From Larkinella rosea (GTDB lineage Bacteria; Bacteroidota; Bacteroidia; Cytophagales; Spirosomataceae): 64,000 nucleotides of DNA. The translations under genes and the position numbers were made by a program. This document shows, in pieces, positions 8,436 to 16,852 of this stretch (within the stretch, counting starts at the first letter, position 1; the number at the start of each line of letters is the position of its first letter). The notes beneath the pieces are model-generated. The model was not told the origin of the DNA. It saw nothing but the letters and a program-made list of their open reading frames with translations, and made no database searches. The stretch lies in assembly GCF_003858635.1 (NCBI RefSeq), contig NZ_RQJO01000010.1, positions 558,001 to 622,000 of the forward strand, written 5' to 3'.

Positions 8436-8473
8436 CTGACCGGTGTAGCGCCAAATGGCGCATAATCGGTCAG
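8436..8473 (+). promoter_or_regulatory. Two-tier hairpin in the SusC 5' region
   Basis: CTGACCG (8436-8442) pairs with CGGTCAG (8467-8473), and inside it GCGCCA (8448-8453) pairs with TGGCGC (8456-8461) around an AA loop; a five-base internal loop lies on each side. It is 84 bases before the SusC start. There is no T-tract, so it is not a simple terminator. It may be an operator or an mRNA leader structure. Confidence 0.55.
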
Positions 8474-8557
8474 CTTATATGAAAAACAAAATTTAATTCT
8501 AACCAGAAAACAGTTTTCCTATTCACCCTTTCAAATCCCTTAAATTCTTTCCGGTTT

Positions 8558-11500
8558 ATGAAACAAAACTACCCATTTCAAACGAAAGTGCATCGAGACT
8601 GGCTCCCGGCCCAAAGTCGCTTTGCTCAACAAGGAAGACCTTTTACCCGAGTAGCCCGTTTCAAGGGGTTGGTTCCAACATCGTTTCTGGTCATCCTGGT
8701 TTTGATTATGTCCAGTCAACTGCTGTTGGCGCAGGGCCGCAGGGTTTCGGGAACGGTCTCAGACAATGGTGGCGCCCCCCTGCCGGGTGCCAACGTTCAG
8801 TTGAAAGGAACAACCACCGGTACGGTCACGGATGCGGATGGGAAGTACACCATTCAGGCTTCTGAAAATACAGTACTTGTGTTTAGTTATATTGGCTATG
8901 TAAAGCAGGAAGTCGTCGTTAGCGCACAAACCACCATCAATGTCAACCTGGTGGCTGAAGCGTCCTCACTTTCCGAGGTGGTCGTTGTTGGGTACGGAAC
9001 CCGCACAAAAGCCAACCTGACCGGTTCTGTAACAACCGTAACGGGCAAAGAACTTACCGAGCGCCCCGTCCCCAATGTGCAGAATCTGTTGCAGGGCCGG
9101 GTTCCCGGTTTGGATGTGATCCAGTCTACGGGTGAACCCGGTCGTGATGATGCCTCCTACCAATTGAGAGGATTTGGTTCCTTTGGGGCATCCAATGGTC
9201 CCCTGATTCTGGTGGATGGAATCATTGGTACGATCAAAAATCTTTCTCCGCAGGATATCGAAAGTGTGACGGTTTTGAAAGACGCTGCTTCTGCGTCCAT
9301 TTACGGTGCACGGGCGGGTAACGGGGTCATTTTGATCACGACCAAAAAAGGACGAGCCGGCTCATCGGAAATCGAGTACTCCGGAAGCTATGGGATTAGC
9401 GAAGCGACGAGGACGCCGGAACTGATTACGAACTCGGTACAATACATGGAAATGTACAACTCAGCGAGAGCACGAAGCGGACAAACCCCGATTTACACCC
9501 AGGCACAGATCGACTTGTATCGTAACAATTCCAACAATCCTCAATACCCGAATTTCAATTGGCTGGATTACGTGCTGGGCAAAGGTCCGATTAAAAATCA
9601 CCACCTGGGCTTCAGCGGTGGCAATGAGAAAACGCTGTATAATATTTCCTTCAACTTTCTGGATCAGAACAGTATCACAAAAGGGTATTTATACAAACGG
9701 TACAACGGTCTGATCGATTTCTCCAGCCAGGTCCATAAACGGATACGGGTAGGTACCAATTTGAACCTGTCGTTTCAGGATGCGAAGGCCCCCTGGCTGG
9801 TCAACGATGATTTGCTGTTGTTGTCCTATGCGTCAGCGCCAACGTTTATGCCTTTTCTGCCGGACGGAAGCGGCAGGGCGACCAACCGGGATTTTATTGG
9901 AAACGGCGCCGGAAATCGTAGTGTGGAGGAAGTATACGCCACAGGCGGGCAGTTTACAAAAACATACAATCTTAATGCCCAGGTATTCGCTGAAATCGAC
10001 CTCCTGAAAGGCTTAAAATGGATTAGTAAGGCGGGGGTAACGTTCCTGAACAGTCAGTATAAAAACCGGCAGTTTCCCTCGCCCTCCTACGCGTATCAAC
10101 CCGACGCGTCAGGCACCTATGTCCAGGTTGCGAATGGAAATCCTACGTTTTCAGGACTTCGCCAGGAAGAAGGCCGCAGCATCACCAAAACTTTTTTCAG
10201 TACGCTGAACTACACCCGGCAGTTTGGACAGGATCACAATCTGGGCCTGTTGGCGGGGTTTGAGCAACAGAATAATTTAACGGAGAACATCATCGGTCAG
10301 CGCTATGACTTTCCAAACACGACCATCATGGTTTTGGATGGTAGTGGCGCCAACAACCAGGTGACCGGTGGGACGGCGTCGGAATGGGCATTGCGATCGG
10401 TTTTTGGCCGGGTCACTTACGATTACAAAGGCAAATATTTCGTGGAAGGCAACATTCGCCGGGACGGGAGTTCGCGGTTTGGCCCCGACTTCCGGTTTGG
10501 TACCTTTGGCGGAGGCTCGGCTGGCTGGAGACTATCCGAAGAAGGATTCATCAGGAATTCATTATCCTGGATGAATAACCTGAAACTCCGGGCTTCGTAT
10601 GGTGTATTGGGGAATCAGGAACTGGGGAATTCACTGGTAAACGGGACCAGCATCAATGGAACCTACCCCTATCAGGATGTACTCAGTCTGACGGCTTACC
10701 CGTACTCAACGCTGGCTTCAGGTGCGCAGCTGACCCGATTGGTCACGAAGGATTTGAAATGGGAAAAAACATCCATGCTGGATTTCGGTCTGGACATCGA
10801 TATTTTCAGGGGTCTCTTTGGCGCGACTATCGACTGGTACCGACGGAATACTTCCGATATTCTGTCCACCCGGGCGGATTTGCCCAGCAGCGTTGGCCTG
10901 ACGCCCCCTATTGTCAATGCCGGTGCCATGCAAAATCAGGGTATTGAACTGGAGCTGCGGCACCGGAAAAGCTTTGGTGATTTCAATTACGGGGTCAGTG
11001 TGCTGTTTCACAAATACAACAACAAGGTTACCAAACTGCTGGCTCCAACGCTGGGTACGATTGAGGTGGGTCAGCCTTATAACAACTTTTTTGTCTACGA
11101 CTGGATTGGCATCTTTCAAAGTCAGGCCGATATCGATAGCTCCCCCAAGCAACCTTCGTCGGGCACGTTAAAACCGGGTGACCTCAAGATCCGGGATGTG
11201 GATGGCAACGGAACCGTAGGGCCGGAAGACCGGATCCGGATCAGCCGATTTCCCAAGTACAACTATTCGTTCAACCTCAATGCAGGATGGAAAGGATTCA
11301 GTCTGACGGCCTTTTTCCAGGGTGTTCAAGGCGTTAATACCCAGATAAGCGGATGGGGGTACGAACCCTTTCAACAAGGCTCAGCCCCTCCGCTGCGATT
11401 CCTGAACGCCTGGTCGCCCACCAACCCCAGCAATACGGTTCCGGCGACCTATCTGACCGGTTATGCGGGCGTAGCGGGTTATTCGTCAACCTATTTTATT

Positions 11501-11728
11501 CAGGATGCGTCTTACCTGCGCTTAAAGAATCTCTACCTGTCTTATGCATTTAATGAGAAGATTCTGAAGAAGATCCGATCGAAAGGATTGACGGTTTACG
11601 TTTCCGGCGACAACCTGCTTACCTGGACAAACTACGAAGGCAACGATCCCGAACGGGCCGGTTCCGGCCGGTTTGCCCAGTTCCCGCAGTTGCGGATTTA
11701 CACCGCCGGGTTAAGCATCAAGTTCTAA
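8558..11728 (+). CDS. SusC/RagA-family TonB-linked outer-membrane protein (no STN domain)
   Basis: 1056 residues, a normal length. A long basic N-region precedes the signal segment (FLVILVLIMSSQLLLAQG, residues ~43-60). CarboxypepD_reg domain at ~62-135 (VSGTVSDNGGAPLPGANVQL, FSYIGY), followed by LSEVVVVGYGT and the plug (PVPNVQNLLQGRVPGLDV, QLRGFGSFGASNGPLILVDG, SVTVLKDAASASIYGARAGN), then a ~800-residue beta-barrel ending FPQLRIYTAGLSIKF with the C-terminal Phe. It forms the energised barrel that imports a glycan or oligosaccharide with the SusD lipoprotein encoded 39 bases downstream. It lacks an STN domain, so it should not signal through FecI/FecR. No glycoside hydrolase follows, so its substrate cannot be inferred from this locus. 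Confidence 0.95.
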   Translation: MKQNYPFQTKVHRDWLPAQSRFAQQGRPFTRVARFKGLVPTSFLVILVLIMSSQLLLAQGRRVSGTVSDNGGAPLPGANVQLKGTTTGTVTDADGKYTIQASENTVLVFSYIGYVKQEVVVSAQTTINVNLVAEASSLSEVVVVGYGTRTKANLTGSVTTVTGKELTERPVPNVQNLLQGRVPGLDVIQSTGEPGRDDASYQLRGFGSFGASNGPLILVDGIIGTIKNLSPQDIESVTVLKDAASASIYGARAGNGVILITTKKGRAGSSEIEYSGSYGISEATRTPELITNSVQYMEMYNSARARSGQTPIYTQAQIDLYRNNSNNPQYPNFNWLDYVLGKGPIKNHHLGFSGGNEKTLYNISFNFLDQNSITKGYLYKRYNGLIDFSSQVHKRIRVGTNLNLSFQDAKAPWLVNDDLLLLSYASAPTFMPFLPDGSGRATNRDFIGNGAGNRSVEEVYATGGQFTKTYNLNAQVFAEIDLLKGLKWISKAGVTFLNSQYKNRQFPSPSYAYQPDASGTYVQVANGNPTFSGLRQEEGRSITKTFFSTLNYTRQFGQDHNLGLLAGFEQQNNLTENIIGQRYDFPNTTIMVLDGSGANNQVTGGTASEWALRSVFGRVTYDYKGKYFVEGNIRRDGSSRFGPDFRFGTFGGGSAGWRLSEEGFIRNSLSWMNNLKLRASYGVLGNQELGNSLVNGTSINGTYPYQDVLSLTAYPYSTLASGAQLTRLVTKDLKWEKTSMLDFGLDIDIFRGLFGATIDWYRRNTSDILSTRADLPSSVGLTPPIVNAGAMQNQGIELELRHRKSFGDFNYGVSVLFHKYNNKVTKLLAPTLGTIEVGQPYNNFFVYDWIGIFQSQADIDSSPKQPSSGTLKPGDLKIRDVDGNGTVGPEDRIRISRFPKYNYSFNLNAGWKGFSLTAFFQGVQGVNTQISGWGYEPFQQGSAPPLRFLNAWSPTNPSNTVPATYLTGYAGVAGYSSTYFIQDASYLRLKNLYLSYAFNEKILKKIRSKGLTVYVSGDNLLTWTNYEGNDPERAGSGRFAQFPQLRIYTAGLSIKF

Positions 11729-11767
11729 AAATGTGAATCCGATTCACGCTAATCTTACCTGTAAAAA

Positions 11768-13294
11768 ATGAACTTCCGACATAAATTTATCTTTTCTGCC
11801 CTGCTGGCAACCTTGGTGCTTGGCACCAGTTCCTGCAATGACAGTTACCTGGACAAAAATCCACTGAACGCCATTTCCGGCGCTACTTTCTGGAAAACCC
11901 AGGCCGATGTGGACATGGCGCTGGTGGGTGTCTACCGCAGGCTACAGAGTGTCGTTTTTGGACATCGCCGGGCCATATTGGATGGGTATTCGGACAATTC
12001 CTACGACCGGCACAACCAAATCGGCTTTCAAAACCCCAGTATTGGTATTATTAACCCATCCAATGTCCCTACTTCGTTGTATAATGAGCCGTATGCCGGT
12101 ATAGCCTCGGCCAATTATTTTCTGGAGAATGTCGGGAGTGTTGCTGCCGTACCGCAGGCAACCAAGGATGTATACATTGCCGAAGCCCGGTTTTTGAGAG
12201 CCCTATTCTATTTCGAGCTGGTGCAGTATTTTGGCGATGTCATTCTTTATAAAACCGCTCCCAAAACGGCCGAAGAGGCCAAAATAGCGAAAAGTCCCAA
12301 AGCTGACGTGATCGCTTTTATTGTGGAAGACCTGGATTTCGCAATATCGAAACTGCCCGCAACGGCCTACGCCGGGCATGCCGTCCGGGCCAGTGCTCAG
12401 ATGTTGAAAGCACGGGTACGGCTTTATCAGCAGAACTGGGCCGATGCGGTCACGTTAACCAGTGCCATCATCGCCACCAATACGTTTTCAATCTTCCAGG
12501 GCGGTTATTCGAATCTCTTTTTACAGCCAACCCAGCAGGGAAATCCGGAAATTATTTTCTCCACCAAATACCTGGCACCCAACAATCCGCAGGGCAACGA
12601 AGGCATGCTGGTGGAAATCGGCTGGTATGGGGGGAATCAACCCTATAAAAACCTGGTGGATGATTATGAAACCATTACGGGCAAGGCGATTACCGACCCG
12701 ACTTCGGGCTATGACCCCGCAAATCCGTATGCGAAACGGGATCCACGGTTGAAAATGACCATTCAGGTTCCGGGTGATCCCTATATAAATCCGGATGGTT
12801 CGACGTTTGTAACGACGGATCCAATCCTGACAGGGTTTGCCCAACGAAAATACATGGACCTTTCCAAGCTGCCCTTCGACCGGTCCAAAATTCCGGTTAC
12901 CGATATGAACATTGTGCACATGCGCTATGCCGAAGTTCTATTGGCCTATGCTGAAGCCAAAAATGAGGCTTCAGGCCCGGATCCGACGATTTATGACGCG
13001 CTGGACAAGATTCGTACCCGAACGGGTGTCGCCTTGCCCAAGGTCGACCAAACGCTGTATGGGACGAAAGAAACGTTGCGGGAGTTTATTCGTCACGAAC
13101 GGCGAATTGAACTGGCCATGGAAGGACATCGCTATTTTGATTTGAAACGTTGGGGGATTGCAGCCGCAAAATTTGCGGCCGTTAAAAATCCGGCCGGCGT
13201 TTCGCTGGTTTTCGGGGAAAAGAACAATGTACTTCCTTATCCACAAGGAGAAATAGACAAGAATAGTGCGTTGATACAAAATCCAGGCTATTGA
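11768..13294 (+). CDS. SusD/RagB-family nutrient-binding outer-membrane lipoprotein
   Basis: 508 residues. Lipoprotein signal MNFRHKFIFS...LGTSSC with lipidated Cys23, followed by the acidic NDSYLDKNPL typical of surface-exposed Bacteroidota lipoproteins. TPR-rich SusD fold: GATFWKTQADVDMALVGVYR near the start, AEARFLRALFYFELVQYFGD (~134-153), ELAMEGHRYFDLKRWG near the end and the canonical C-terminus LPYPQGEIDKNSALIQNPGY. It is the substrate-binding lid for the SusC encoded just upstream, with which it is surely co-transcribed. Confidence 0.95.
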   Translation: MNFRHKFIFSALLATLVLGTSSCNDSYLDKNPLNAISGATFWKTQADVDMALVGVYRRLQSVVFGHRRAILDGYSDNSYDRHNQIGFQNPSIGIINPSNVPTSLYNEPYAGIASANYFLENVGSVAAVPQATKDVYIAEARFLRALFYFELVQYFGDVILYKTAPKTAEEAKIAKSPKADVIAFIVEDLDFAISKLPATAYAGHAVRASAQMLKARVRLYQQNWADAVTLTSAIIATNTFSIFQGGYSNLFLQPTQQGNPEIIFSTKYLAPNNPQGNEGMLVEIGWYGGNQPYKNLVDDYETITGKAITDPTSGYDPANPYAKRDPRLKMTIQVPGDPYINPDGSTFVTTDPILTGFAQRKYMDLSKLPFDRSKIPVTDMNIVHMRYAEVLLAYAEAKNEASGPDPTIYDALDKIRTRTGVALPKVDQTLYGTKETLREFIRHERRIELAMEGHRYFDLKRWGIAAAKFAAVKNPAGVSLVFGEKNNVLPYPQGEIDKNSALIQNPGY

Positions 13295-13562
13295 TAAAAA
13301 GTAAGCAGAACAAAGGATGTGTCTTCACTGTACAGTGAAGACACATCTGATTTCCCTCCTAAAAACGTCTGGGCATTACGCAGAAATAGCCTTTGCATCG
13401 TTCCGTTTTTAGGGCTAAGGTCAATCGAAGCCGTCAGGCCAATGGCCAGGCCGCCGACGTTGCGCAGGCTGTATTCCGCCGGGCAACTAAAAAGCACGTT
13501 TCCCATCCCTAACCATCGGTATTTCGAGGTTACGGATGGGAAAACGTGTTCGATTTGGGAAC
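13295..13562. other. Intergenic stretch with palindrome and possible decayed coding sequence
   Basis: Apart from the 32-bp palindrome, the minus strand from about 13490 to 13350 reads as protein-like sequence (EYSLRNVGGLAIGLTASIDL, then LSPKNGTMQRLFLRNAQTFLGG) in a frame that overlaps the next gene upstream and so is probably not a gene. I cannot identify it. It could be a fragment of an outer-membrane barrel protein. Confidence 0.35.
13316..13347. repeat. Perfect 32-bp palindrome
   Basis: GATGTGTCTTCACTGT (13316-13331) is followed immediately by its exact reverse complement ACAGTGAAGACACATC (13332-13347), with no loop and no flanking T-tract. It lies 21 bases after the SusD stop, between converging genes. 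Confidence 0.85.
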
Positions 13563-14507
13563 TTACTGCTGATTCTGGTTGGATTGAGTTACATTGTAGG
13601 TATATATATCCTTCATCGTGAGGCCCTGGTTCGTAACCCGATTGGATTCCACAACCTGATTGTCTTCGTTCAGGATATACCCGTATGACCAATCAAAACC
13701 GATCTTGTTCGTCGGGATGAAGCGGGTCTGGTAGCGCCGGGGAAGGTGAGTCCGTAACTTGCCAAAGATAGGCAGAAACTCATCAATGAAAGACAGATTC
13801 CAGGGGTTGAAAGACAGCTTATCGGCCACTAAACCAGGCCAAACCTGGCCGTCAGGACCCGTCGATTTCAAATTGCCCGCGTACAGGCCGACTTTGTCGT
13901 AAGCGAAGGTCGTCTCAAAATCCTGATCCACAACGGTTTTAATCAGGTCACCATCTGCATTATAGGTCAGGACCACCTTATCGGCCCCATTTTCTTTGAT
14001 GGTAATCAATTTACCAGTTCCGTTGTAGTGGTACGTCAGCACCGGTTCATAACTGCTAGGCTGACCGTTTTGATCGAAATTGAGGTATTTGGCCTCATAA
14101 CACCGACCGCTGCCATCCAATTTATACGTCCAGATCGTTTTTTTCTGAAAATTACCGATGTTGTTCTTTTCAGAAATGGTTGCCGTAATAACCTGGTTAC
14201 CATACGCATAGTCGAACCGCTGGCTGGAACCTCTCAACACGGTCACCAGCTTACCACCTTCCCGGGGATATTGAAAGATGATCTGGTGAGAATTCCCGTT
14301 CGAGTCCGACCCGTCGATTTTCTTTACCTGATACTGCTTGCGCAGCAGGGCCTGGCCGCTGGTTATGACTGATTCGCTTTCGCTGCCAACCGGTTTGGAC
14401 GCCGGTTTCAGGGGTTCCACTAACTGGTTTTTTTCGCAGGAAGTTAAGCCTGTTGCTACACTTAAACTAACCAAAGCCATGGTGCACGATTTCACTAACT
14501 TGTTCAT
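13563..14507 (-). CDS. Hypothetical lipoprotein with YD/RHS-like strand repeats
   Basis: 314 residues. Lipoprotein signal MNKLVKSCTM...TGLTSC with Cys24, then a low-complexity linker (EPLKPASKPVGSESES). The body repeats short two-strand units of the form WTYKLDGSGRCYEAKYLNFD, LTYHYNGTGKLITIKENG, LTYNADGDLIKTVVD and TTFAYDKVG, like the DUF4595/YD-repeat-like proteins common in Bacteroidota. Function unknown; it should sit on the outer membrane. A TACCTTTG -7 box (complement of 14545-14552) lies about 37 bases before the start; no -33 box is obvious. It is a single gene between two SusC/SusD loci and converges on the first SusD. Confidence 0.75.
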   Translation of the reverse strand: MNKLVKSCTMALVSLSVATGLTSCEKNQLVEPLKPASKPVGSESESVITSGQALLRKQYQVKKIDGSDSNGNSHQIIFQYPREGGKLVTVLRGSSQRFDYAYGNQVITATISEKNNIGNFQKKTIWTYKLDGSGRCYEAKYLNFDQNGQPSSYEPVLTYHYNGTGKLITIKENGADKVVLTYNADGDLIKTVVDQDFETTFAYDKVGLYAGNLKSTGPDGQVWPGLVADKLSFNPWNLSFIDEFLPIFGKLRTHLPRRYQTRFIPTNKIGFDWSYGYILNEDNQVVESNRVTNQGLTMKDIYTYNVTQSNQNQQ

Positions 14508-14957
14508 TGAAGTTGATTTTGTTGTTTATGATTATTGAACGCAACAAAGGTATGGCGGCCCAAAATCTCGGGACTATGCCCAATCAACAGCAGGTAGCAA
14601 TAACTGAATAAGTAGCTGAAAGGACCCGCTAACATTCATTTACGGGAGAGTTTTCAGTGGCAGGCAACAATCGTCAGGGTCATTCTTCGCTTTGGCAGCC
14701 GGATTTCAGACCAATCAGGCTTTATTTTCCCGATGAATGACTAGCGCAACTCGTGTTGTGTCAAGTCCGGACGGCTTTAAGCAAACTTGGGGAAATGCCC
14801 GGTAAAATAACCTTTAGCAGAATAAGGAATCAAAATACTCATTCCGATGCAAAGCAAAATAATATATTTGGGTGGTTAAAATTTCAAAAATTATATTTTG
14901 TAGTTTTACCAACACGGCAAAGGTTTTTTGCAATTCCATCTCCCTGATCCGGAATTT
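14508..14957. other. Divergent intergenic region before the sigma-factor gene
   Basis: Contains the promoter of the minus-strand lipoprotein gene (about 14545-14552) and the likely sigma-gene promoter at 14867-14899. No gene or RNA is recognisable between them. Confidence 0.6.
14867..14899 (+). promoter_or_regulatory. Likely promoter of the ECF sigma/FecR operon
   Basis: TTTG at 14867-14870, a 21-base spacer, then TATATTTT at 14892-14899, matching seven of eight positions of TAnnTTTG. The ATG at 14958 follows about 58 bases later. Confidence 0.5.
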
Positions 14958-15551
14958 ATGAACGTCTCAGTTGATCAAAACGAGGAAAAACTACTGGTGG
15001 CCCGTCTTCGTGAGGGCGACCATCTGGCTTTCCGTGCGATCTACGAAAGGTACGCTGACGGGTTGCTCCGGAGACTTCTGAGACTAACCCGCGTGGATCA
15101 CATTGCCGAAGATTTGTTGCAGGAAACGTTTGTAAAGCTGTGGGAAAAACGGGAAACGATCGACCCGGGCCTGCCGGTAAAACCGTGGCTTTACAAAGTG
15201 GCCGAAAATCTGGTGTTTCAATTCTTCCGGAAACTCGCCCTGGATAGTCGGCTTCAGAACGAGATGATCGAGTGGTATGGCAAGGAAAACCGCATCGCAT
15301 TTGAAGAAGAACTTTTTTCGCGGGAAAAGCAGGATTTGCTTCAAAAAGCGATCCAGCAACTATCTCCGCAACAAAAGCAGGTTTTTAATCTTTGCAAACT
15401 GGAAGGCTTGAGCTATGAAGAGGCCGCCAGTACGCTCGGCATTTCGCCTTCTACCGTCAGCAACCACCTTGTGAAAGCCAGCGCCAGCGTGCGCCAGTAT
15501 CTCCGGCAGCACAAGGATTCCATTTTTTGCCTGCTTTCCCTCTTTCTGTAA
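14958..15551 (+). CDS. ECF RNA polymerase sigma factor (FecI-like, Bacteroidota family)
   Basis: 197 residues from the ATG at 14958; a TTG at 14928 would extend it by 10 residues but lies in an unlikely leader. Region 2: LVARLREGDHLAFRAIYERY, DHIAEDLLQETFVKLWEKRE and PWLYKVAENLVFQFFRK. Region 4: LSPQQKQVFNLCKLEGLSYE and EAASTLGISPSTVSNHLVKA, the -35-binding helix-turn-helix. Such sigma factors are held inactive by a FecR partner at the inner membrane and released when the STN domain of a TonB-linked receptor senses its substrate. Here FecR, an STN-containing SusC and a SusD follow in order, so this factor most likely drives 16.8-34.4 kb. Confidence 0.95.
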   Translation: MNVSVDQNEEKLLVARLREGDHLAFRAIYERYADGLLRRLLRLTRVDHIAEDLLQETFVKLWEKRETIDPGLPVKPWLYKVAENLVFQFFRKLALDSRLQNEMIEWYGKENRIAFEEELFSREKQDLLQKAIQQLSPQQKQVFNLCKLEGLSYEEAASTLGISPSTVSNHLVKASASVRQYLRQHKDSIFCLLSLFL

Positions 15552-15683
15552 AATAACCGGAATTCGTTCAGGAATGGCTTTTGTTCCGGGACAGCAATAA
15601 AAACCGGGAACGAAAAAAATATTTTTTTTTCACGGGACTAGTGTGTTTTCCAATCCGGCGCATATAGGGAAGAAAAAAGCATT

Positions 15684-16712
15684 TTGAAGAGTCCAAAAGA
15701 CATCCATGACCTTTTCCCGGGTTTTCTCGCCGGAATGCTGACTCCGCCGGAATTGACCCGATTGTTCCGTCATTTCAGTACAACGGATGAAGCGGAGTTG
15801 CGTTTGCTGATTCAAACGGAAATGGAATTTGAAAGTGAGCCGGGTGAGCAGGCAAACCAGAATCTCAAACCTCGTCTGGAGGCCATTTATAACCGAATTG
15901 ATCAGCAGATACGAACGGAGGTGCGGGCTGAACCTGTCCTTGGCCGCCGGAATTTCCCGGTTTTTCTGCGCTATGCGGCAAGTGTGTTACTGGTCATCGG
16001 GGTTACCTGGCTGTTGATGGAGAAGTTTATTCCCGATTGGAATACCGGTGAATGGCAAAAGGTAACGACCCGGTATGAGCGCAGGAAGATTGCCTTGCCC
16101 GATGGCACTCAGATCTGGCTTGGGCCCCAAAGCAGCCTGGAATATCCGCAGAAGTTTTCCGGCAATCAGCGCCCGGTTAAACTGGATGGCGAGGCATTTT
16201 TCGAGGTAACCCGGGACGTAAACCGCCCATTTACGATCAACTCCGGGAAATTAATCACCCGGGTTCTGGGCACATCTTTCCGAATCGATGCGTACGATAA
16301 TGAAAAGTCGGCAACCGTCACGGTGCTGACCGGCAAGGTTTCGGTTTCGGCAGCAACTGAGCCGTCGGCGGAACTGAAGCTCTTGCCGTTTCAGCAGGCT
16401 TATTTACGACCTGATTCACAGGACGTTGCCATGCGTGTTTATCCTTCGGCAAAGGAATTACTACGCCGAAGAGAAGGCAACATCCGTTACGAAGGAACCA
16501 GTCTGGCTGACATTGTGAGGGATATTCAAAAAATCTCCCCACAACAGATTATTACAGAAGCGGATCTTTCCAAATGCTCGTTCTACGGTGAACTGAAGGC
16601 CGGAGACAACCCACTGAAATTCTTAGAAAACGTCTGTCAAGTCAACAACTTAACCCTCCGGAAGCAAAATGAAACATCGGTAACCATAACAGGCAGCGGC
16701 TGCCGGAAGTAG
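15684..16712 (+). CDS. FecR-family anti-sigma factor
   Basis: 342 residues from a TTG start at 15684. I accept this start because the N-terminal part DIHDLFPGFLAGMLTPPELT belongs to the conserved domain, and the first ATG (15738) would remove half of it; GGGAAG at about 15668-15673 can serve as ribosome-binding site. A single membrane helix lies at ~90-112 (FPVFLRYAASVLLVIGVTWL). The periplasmic FecR domain follows: YERRKIALPDGTQIWLGPQS, KLDGEAFFEVTRDVNRPFTI and TRVLGTSFRIDAYD. The last 90 residues (DUF4974-like, EGTSLADIVRDIQKI, CSFYGELKAGDNP) contact the receptor's STN domain. It keeps the upstream sigma factor at the membrane until the SusC at 16843 signals. It lies 132 bases after the sigma gene. 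Confidence 0.94.
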   Translation: MKSPKDIHDLFPGFLAGMLTPPELTRLFRHFSTTDEAELRLLIQTEMEFESEPGEQANQNLKPRLEAIYNRIDQQIRTEVRAEPVLGRRNFPVFLRYAASVLLVIGVTWLLMEKFIPDWNTGEWQKVTTRYERRKIALPDGTQIWLGPQSSLEYPQKFSGNQRPVKLDGEAFFEVTRDVNRPFTINSGKLITRVLGTSFRIDAYDNEKSATVTVLTGKVSVSAATEPSAELKLLPFQQAYLRPDSQDVAMRVYPSAKELLRRREGNIRYEGTSLADIVRDIQKISPQQIITEADLSKCSFYGELKAGDNPLKFLENVCQVNNLTLRKQNETSVTITGSGCRK

Positions 16713-16816
16713 CTGGGCCAAAAAAAGCCCCTCCTCATCGCCAAACAAGAAAGGGGCACAAGTTAACTGTTTTTAAACCTACAACTGACAATGGCCCGAG
16801 AAGCCGCCGAGTTGGT

Positions 16817-16852
16817 ATGAAACAACTAACCCGTGTAAAACTATGTATTTAA
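16817..16852 (+). other. Possible leader peptide overlapping the SusC start
   Basis: An 11-codon frame, MKQLTRVKLCI-stop, begins 26 bases before the SusC ATG and ends 7 bases after it in another frame. It could couple translation or be a trace of an older N-terminus. There is no direct evidence that it is translated. Confidence 0.3.

Noticed and set aside
13288-13692. 134-codon minus-strand frame across the palindrome
   Set aside because: Its first half overlaps the lipoprotein gene out of frame and it runs through the palindrome. Only the middle looks protein-like, so I mention it as possible decay, not as a gene.
15684-15737. Starting FecR at the first ATG (15738)
   Set aside because: It would remove the conserved N-terminal helix; the TTG start at 15684 keeps it.
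16725-16758. GCCCCT/AGGGGC hairpin with an A7 run after FecR
   Set aside because: The T-tract would be on the minus strand, where no gene needs a terminator; the stem is only six bases with a long loop.
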